The notes under the pieces: generated by a model
What the model was told of the DNA's origin: nothing
Databases searched by the model: none
Seen by the model: the letters and a program-made list of their open reading frames with translations, nothing else
NCBI GenBank assembly: GCA_964019135.1
Contig: OZ025264.1
Span: 2,666,001 to 2,730,000, forward strand
Direction of reading: 5' to 3'
From: Arenicola marina
Lineage: Eukaryota > Annelida > Polychaeta > Arenicolidae
Length of the DNA stretch: 64,000 bases
Shown: positions 57,801 to 64,000 of the stretch, piece by piece
How the letters are laid out: every line of letters starts with the position of its first letter
Position numbering within the stretch: position 1 is the stretch's first letter
Program-made: the position numbers and the translations under genes

Positions 57801-60050
57801 GCCGCGTTAATTCCTTCGGGGAAGTCGCGACTTCCCCGAAGGAAGTAACGAGTCTGTGGTTACCGTTTCCTTTTTTGATCAGAAAAGACACATTGAGGTA
57901 TTCGACAGACGCTCCAACTGACTCCGGTTTTGCAAATACATCCATGTCTTCGAGTTCATCAAACTTTTCTTGAAGACGGTTCACGGTTTCTTTGCTATAA
58001 GTTGGGAGTCGTCCTTTACGCTGAGGAGGGAGTGTCGGTCCCATTTTTACAATAGCCTCGATATTGCCGCTTACTCCATTATACTTCGCGATGCGGGGAC
58101 AAAACACTTCATCAAATTTATTGTTGACCTCAGCAAACTTGTGTCGCATGCTGGTTGATAAACAGTTGTCTGGATCAACTGACACGGCGGTTGAGTATGG
58201 CCTTGGTAGGAGCTTGTTTGGGGCTGTACATGGTTGTACATGGCTGTGCATAGGTATTGCGGTCGATATCATCAATGCTGGTCAGCTCAAGTGCTTGGCA
58301 GATATGTTCATTCTGTCTAACACACATTGGTTCAATGGTGATGTTGACCAGTCGGATGTTTGAGTTGACACTGTGAACCTCTTGTGAGAGAGAATATCAT
58401 TTATTTAACCAATGCCATGTTTCAAGGAATACATGATGATAAACAGTGCATGATAAAAAAAAGAGACGCATATATGGGAACAAAATAATGTTACACTAAT
58501 ACCGGATACAAAGTGGCATTGGCCGAGGAGAGTCCCATTAAGACATAAATGTCGCTGGCATGGAACCCACCTCAAAAAAACAAAAAACAAACTTAATTTT
58601 GTATGATAAGGTATGAAAGAAATAACGAAACATAAATTAACAACCGCAAATCATTTAGCATAAGGCATATAACATAAGACTACTGTATTTGTGTCCCATT
58701 ATAGCTAAACATGTTGTGAACAAACATAACAGTTCTGTATGGTACATTCATAGGTGTATGTTTCGATGATGTTCTTCTTGATATACTGTGTGAATCCCTT
58801 TAGAGTATGAGTTGTTGTTTTACTTAATATAATTTGTGGGGTATTATTCATGATTTCTGGCATTGAGTACCTGAGGCAATGGTGGGCAAATTTATGTTTG
58901 GTTTTCGTGGTTTGAAAATTGTGCTTTTGTCTGGTGTTGTGGTGATGTATGTCGGATATCATTTGAAACGACCAGGTTTGGTGGAAATATACGGAAGTTC
59001 ATTATTTACATATTTATGGTAAAATTTCAGTTCTTGCAGTTTGTGTAGGTCTCTAAATTTTAGTTGCCGCAAATCCTTAAACAGCGGTTCTGTGTGAGAG
59101 TTTATTTTGCTATTTGTTATTATTCTGATAACTTTTTTCTGCAGTTTACTTAATCTTTCTATTTGGTGACCCCATACAAGTATACAATAATATAAATGTG
59201 GTATAATTAACGAATTATAGATGGTGCTTAGAATGTGGAGCGGAAGAATGTTCTTTAATCTAGAAAGTACGCCCGTAACCTTATTTATTTTTGCTGCAAC
59301 TTTATTTATATGGCTATGCCAGTTAAAAATGGGCTGAGGTCATGGCTGTTTGCGATTGTCTGTAGGACTGTCTGTACGAGGCTCAAGAGCTAGGGGACTG
59401 TCTGGTGGTAACGTGTCCGGTATTTGAAGGCCCAAATATTCTCCAGGCAATAGAACTGTTTGCATATCTGGAGCTCCGATGAGTAATGCCTTAGCACGCC
59501 TTACAGTAGTTTTGACCGGTCCGTCTTTGTAATACACTATTTCTGCTCCTTGTATGATAATCATCGCGGGATGGTCTCAGACCAATGTCATTGTTTTTCA
59601 GAAACCGATTTCCCGCTACTTCTCTCTTATAAGTGTGCAGTGAATCTCGCCCAACTCTTTTAGCGTTGATACTCCATCTGCCTGTTTGACATCTTGGGAT
59701 GCTTCTGTGATGGGCATGCCGACTGCTTTTGCAAAGGATGCTCCAGAGTCCAAGGTTAGGCGTACAGAGTTTGCTTTGAAGTAGGCATACAGATATGGTG
59801 AATAGAGGACACAAAACGTCGGGTAGCTGGATTATCAAATAATGGGTTATTGCCCTCATCAGTGACGTAGTGTTCAGGTTTGTCATCTGCATCATCCTCA
59901 TCCTCAGCTTCACATAGACGTAACCTGGCTAAGGCACGTCGATCAGCTTCGGGAAGCAACTTGCATTCTGATAGGTAGTAATTAGAATAGTTCTGTCTTA
60001 CAGCATACGGGTTGTATACCTTTACTTTGGGAGAAATTTTTAACCAGTAT
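54900..60050 (-). mobile_element. Ty3/gypsy-type LTR retroelement fossil
   Basis: A broken element on the minus strand. Parts seen in order along that strand: an aspartic-protease motif region (about 59,740), reverse transcriptase (about 58,275-57,400), RNase H region (about 57,325-57,008), the spacer/zinc region before integrase (about 56,840), integrase core (about 56,240-55,800) and an integrase C-terminal tail (about 55,640-55,080). It has roughly ten or more interruptions and contains an inserted LINE. The limits are approximate and paired LTRs were not found, so it is old. The family resembles the gypsy-type pol genes common in marine animals. Confidence 0.75.
58395..59337 (-). mobile_element. 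CR1-type LINE 3' fragment nested in the gypsy fossil
   Basis: Minus-strand frames give LSRLKNILPLHILSTIYNSL, then PHLYYCILVWGHQ and the same C-terminal end type as the plus-strand LINE: HHNTRQKHNFQTTKTKHK and CTIQNCYVCSQH. About 0.9 kb from the thumb and C-terminal region is present. The last frame is open for 85 codons to the stop at 58,705; a stop interrupts just upstream of it. It ends near an AATAAATGA-type tail at about 58,400. It splits the gypsy pol region and so is younger than it. Confidence 0.8.
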
Positions 60051-61420
60051 TGGTGTAAAAAGATTTGCTGTCATCAATCCAGCAGTGAGGATAGAGCCCG
60101 AGATATTTCAGGTTTTAACGATAATACTGTTCTATTTCGAAGTTCTGCATCATAACGCTGTTTAACAAGTTGTGGAAGGATTGCGTGAATTAGCCCAAAG
60201 CATTGAGTTAATTATGGTGAATGTCTGACCTACTGGATACTGCTACTACCTTCCGTCCTCTAGTGTTAGATATTATGAGTCACCATGGAAGGACTGATAT
60301 GTAGACGGCTGCAGCATGGACGTCGAAGAGGTCACCCCCAAGTTAACCGCATGGTGTGTTTTTGTCTATAATTTATGCATCGTCAACGTTTCTTCAAACC
60401 ATTTCTGACAGGGGAGGTTTAACTGGACGCAAGTGAGGAAAACCCTGGCAATGGTAAGAGACGAAAACGCCAAGAAAGGAACTGAAAAAGAAACACGAAA
60501 GAGAGTGGGGTTCATTTATTTATTAATATATTCACTACTGTCGGTGACATAAATATATTATCAACACTCGTGATATTTCCCAAAGTTTATCTTATTCCAC
60601 TGCGAGACCTCGACTTGAACACTTAAAGTTGTTCTTTGGAGACCTTCTGCTCCTGACCAACTGACAGCGGCTGAAGATACCACGATTAATACAGTCGTAG
60701 AACACGTAGAAGGGGGCGTTCTGGAGGGGGGGGGCGGGGGCATGCCTAAAGATACGAAACAGCAGAAGGCATGCTAATGGCCACAGTCACGCTCGAAAAA
60801 CAGCTGCGTGAAGTACTAACGTTATACTTATAGATAACTTGCATAAGACAAAACACGAACTTGAATCTCGGAAAGCGCACGTTTTGGTCAGAGATTTTCT
60901 CATGATATCATGATTTTGTTTCATACAGGGTCCCTTAATTATAGCTGCTCTGAAGCAGTATTTAAAGGGTCTTTAAAGGGCTTGAGCCGACAGCATGCCA
61001 CCAAGGAACTTCCTCTTACGCTCCTGCAGAATATGTTACTGTCGCTGGTTGCCCAAATTGCATGTTTCCCATTGATGAATTCTTTGATTTCATGCAGAAT
61101 CAGAGTTGGACTTTTCGAGATTTAGCTGTTCGATTTAAAAGCTTATAGGGAATGATCAGTCGAAAACTGGTGCCAAGAGCAAACTTTCTGTACATCATGA
61201 TTGTTTCGATACCAATATGTTCATCCAGTCAAAGTATCAACCGTATGATTCACTAAGTTGGTTATTACAGTCTCAACTAAGTTATTTTTGGTCTCTATAT
61301 TCCTGCCATCACTACGATACATCTGACATTTTCATTGTTCAAAGTATGGTGGCGATGATCCAGTTAACTGTTCGGTACTGAAGTCAACTTGCAGGACACA
61401 TGAGATTTAGTTCAAACTCT
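60051..61420. other. No gene recognised
   Basis: Unique AT-rich sequence. A 30-base block ('taattatggtgaatgtc' near 60,210) recurs near 63,100. A G-rich run lies at 60,722-60,740. Short frames lack support. Confidence 0.4.
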
Positions 61421-61426
61421 TTATTG
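61421..61426 (-). terminator. Polyadenylation signal of the minus-strand gene
   Basis: AATAAA on the minus strand, about 540 bases beyond the stop codon of the gene ending at 61,963, at a plausible distance for a 3' untranslated region. Confidence 0.4.
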
Positions 61427-61489
61427 TTATTGATAGTATCACAGAATATACCTCTGCGGTCACACCCTGTATCTGTCGATCTCCACAGA

Positions 61490-61735
61490 AAGCGTCGGCC
61501 ATCTTGATCACGTTGTCCAGTATACTATGGCGGCAATCTTGGTCAATGGCGGCCATCCCGGTCACGTCGTCAAGTATACCATGGCGGCCATCTTGGTCAT
61601 TGGCGGCCATCTTGGTCACGTCGTCAAGTATACCATGGCGGCCATCTTAGTCACGTCGTCAAGTCAAACAATGTGGCGGCCATCTTGATCACGTTGTCAA
61701 GTAAAACATGGCGGTCATCTCGCTCACGCCCCCTA
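61490..61735. repeat. Tandem repeat with YY1-like motifs
   Basis: About eight imperfect copies of a unit containing 'atggcggccatcttggtcac' and 'gtcgtcaagtatacc'. It lies in the predicted 3' untranslated region of the minus-strand gene. The 'ggccatcttg' core is the known YY1-type sequence. Confidence 0.85.
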
Positions 61736-61962
61736 CCCTCCCACTTTCGCTGTAAATACGTATATACACGAGGTAAATTTGTTCATATTGTGCAATATGC
61801 CATTGCGGTCACGTGGGTAGAGACGGTCTCTCTACCAATGTTCCACCATCTACGGTATCTGGCTCCGCCCGCAGTGTCTAGGACTTACATGTGTACAATG
61901 CCTAGCGCCTTAGGGTTCCCACCTCGAGTGTGCGACTGTCACGTTGAGCCCGGAGCCTCGTG

Positions 61963-62571
61963 TTAGCGAGCTGGTGGGCTAAAGACCCTTCGTTGTATGG
62001 TGGTGTCATTCTCCAGACCAATGAGCCCCCCCTTGTCGTGCCAGATCCCCAGCTTGAAGCCGCTCTCCCGCAGTATGGCCTCCACGGTGGCCGGCACGGC
62101 CAGGGTATGCGGGTAGTAGTAGATGAGCTCGACGTTGAGGTCGGGGTTGGAGTACAATTGGCCGCTGCCCAACATCTCAATGGCCTTCAGGACGTGCTGC
62201 GTCAACCGGAAGTCGTCGCCGCCGTAGACGGCCACGTCAAAGCGGACGCCGGCTTGACACAACACGGGGGCCACGAAGGACACAGCGTCGCACTCTCTGC
62301 CCCAGGTGGCGCCACTCATCTGCACGATGGACTCCCCATATAGGCGCTGGCCCCCCATGGGTGTGGCGGGGTGCGGAATCCAGGAGGAGATGATGTAGTA
62401 GTGAGGAAACACTTCAGCTATTCTGTCCGGACACTGGAACAGGTCCTGAACTTGGTCCGCATTCGCGCGACCTGCCTGATCCAGGGCAAAGTCCTCCTTC
62501 AGCTGCTGGAATTCCGGAGACTTAGCCCATCGAAGGATCTTGTCGAGCGGTGCGCTCAAACTCTGGAAGTG
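61963..62571 (-). CDS. Last exon of an unrecognised host gene, 202 codons
   Basis: A GC-rich exon with clear codon bias. It follows a good acceptor ('tttgtccctggtcttggtga' then 'tccag'), starts in phase 0 (HFQSLSAPLDKI) and ends with PPAR and TAA. The product is soluble-looking: a helical, charged start (SPEFQQLKEDFALDQ), then HYYIISSWIPHP, GGDDFRLTQHVLKAIEMLG, and a mixed alpha/beta end (NVELIYYYP, LAVPATVEAILRESGFKLGI). I do not recognise the family. No ATG suitable as a start exists in the exon, so upstream exons should lie to the right, possibly past 62,600 or outside the window. Confidence 0.7.
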   Translation of the reverse strand, partial: HFQSLSAPLDKILRWAKSPEFQQLKEDFALDQAGRANADQVQDLFQCPDRIAEVFPHYYIISSWIPHPATPMGGQRLYGESIVQMSGATWGRECDAVSFVAPVLCQAGVRFDVAVYGGDDFRLTQHVLKAIEMLGSGQLYSNPDLNVELIYYYPHTLAVPATVEAILRESGFKLGIWHDKGGLIGLENDTTIQRRVFSPPAR

Positions 62572-62599
62572 CTGGATCACCAAGACCAGGGACAAAGGT

Positions 62600-63700
62600 A
62601 AATATTGATATAACTAGTTTACAGAAAGCTGATATTAACAATTTATATATGTAAATAATAATGTTATTCCGTTGTTAATGGAACGGAAACGGTCGGTCGT
62701 CTTCAGATAACTGTTCTAAAAGGTTTGTTATTAACAAATCAACAGAGGATGACATGGTGATATGAATAAAACTAAGACTATTGCATTGTAATTTAGAATG
62801 GGTAGATCCCTGAACCAAAATTAGAAATTGTTCTACAAAGGTAAGCCCCTTCAAGCTGTGTCTTACTATTAATATCTCTTTATCACATTTCTTCCATGTC
62901 CTAAACGGGCAAACCAGCGGTAGTTATTACAGAAATTTTACAAAACTGTGGACAGACATTTTTGACAAACCTACAACTCCCTATACTTACAACTACCTAT
63001 TCTTACATACAGTGCCGACATTAGGGGTTAACATGTCAAAGATTATATAAAACGTAAAAATACGGCACTTTGTAAGTATGTTTTGGGCGTACCATTGAGC
63101 TAATTATGGTGAATGTCCCTGATTAACTTCAAATGCAAGATGTAATTACTTGCGTTGGCTTAAATACTGAGTAAAATAGTTAAGAAGGCCTGAAACCAGA
63201 CGTACGGAATGTCCCAAGATCTCTCTTATGACTTTGGCTATGCCTAGTCTTAACAACAAGTTGTAAATCCTGATGACTTTATTGAACACATTGTCCAGAA
63301 GAGTACTCGCCTGCATAATAGAAAAGGATCATTTTTATATTCAGAGGGGGAGGGGGGCGTTTTATTTTTGGGGACAAGATCGGGCTCCGATTTTATCTTT
63401 GCCTGTTAGCGATAAAAAGTTGTCCTCTATTTCTTTTTCTTTCACATATCATGCCCTCGCGCTAATAAACTAAATACATTTTGCAGATCGACAAACAAAT
63501 CCAGCCATCACCAAAACCTGAAAGAAAACAATTCTGACCTCCCCATGGCTAACAAAAAAATCCAGCCCTCGTCGAAAACCAAAAACGAGATTGCGTCACC
63601 CGTAGGGTGAGAATGACGTAAAATGTAAAATCCGGATTATGTCTTTGGCCCACTACAATGACTTTGACCTTAACAATTGACTTGACTGTGACTTTATTTG
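62600..63700. other. No exon recognised
   Basis: AT-rich sequence to the right of the minus-strand exon, probably its intron. A G run at 63,343-63,358. I could not identify an upstream exon here. Confidence 0.4.
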
Positions 63701-63704
63701 TGAC

Positions 63705-63810
63705 ATATTTGGCCCCTCAGATCCAGATTTGACACCTTAGATCCAGATCGACCCCTCAGATCTATATTTGATACCTCATATCCATATTGACCCTTCAGAT
63801 CCGGCAGCTC
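63705..63810. repeat. 'cccctcagatccagatttga' tandem repeat, second locus
   Basis: Five imperfect copies of the unit also found at 2,850-3,125. Confidence 0.85.
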
Positions 63811-64000
63811 TAAAACTGTCGCTCTAGTGAGCATCCTCTCAATTGTTGGCCCCATCCCAGAAGTAAAAGTCGCTCTTTAGTTTCGCCCCCGAGCTCAACG
63901 ACCTCGCTCGGACAGCTAAAACCAAACTACCCGTTTGTTTAATTTCGGTCTGCATTTCTAGTTTCTACATCCCTACCATGCACATTTTGATAGCAACCGA

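Overview
This window looks like nuclear DNA from a multicellular marine invertebrate; I cannot name the phylum with certainty, and a lancelet-like or mollusc-like genome would both fit. The reasons are a multi-exon seven-transmembrane receptor gene with clean GT/AG introns, CR1/jockey-type and L1-type LINEs, LTR retroelement fossils, THAP-domain and TTAA-flanked DNA transposons, tRNA-derived SINE heads and a great deal of tandem repeat. There are no operons and no bacterial gene features. Long open frames are mostly repeat artefacts.

Layout. 1-6,900: stacked short tandem repeats and copies of dispersed repeat families. 6,957-14,042: one 7.1 kb minisatellite of 35 bp and 31 bp units. 14,050-18,950: mostly unique or old repeat sequence with a THAP-like fragment, a 325 bp MITE with CAGGGCTC ends, a 214 bp tandem duplication and a tRNA-like SINE head. 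18,992-44,488 (+): a rhodopsin-like GPCR gene in four exons (18,992-19,178; 32,899-33,103; 33,433-33,524; 43,641-44,488). The splice phases agree at all three junctions and give a 443-residue product. Intron 1 is 13.7 kb, of which about 12.3 kb is one LTR retroelement (20,528-32,839) ending 59 bp before exon 2. Intron 3 (10.1 kb) holds an L1-like LINE 3' end with a 13 bp target duplication, a mosaic repeat family, a Kolobok-like THAP transposon nested in that family, and an 804 bp inverted-repeat element.

44,490-54,900: an alternative C-terminal reading frame of the receptor, an eight-copy 79 bp satellite, a decayed CR1/jockey-type LINE (about 47,690-51,185), further repeat copies and a 618 bp TTAA-flanked MITE. 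54,900-60,050 (-): a broken Ty3/gypsy-type fossil with a CR1-type LINE 3' end inserted into it. 61,420-62,571 (-): the last exon and 3' untranslated region of a second probable host gene that I do not recognise; a YY1-like motif array lies in its 3' region.

The two host genes show no evident functional link. The main story is the receptor gene and how much of its length comes from nested mobile elements. These elements also carry nuclear-receptor-type (DR1) and CRE palindromes in many places. All comparisons were made by eye from the sequence; no database search was done.
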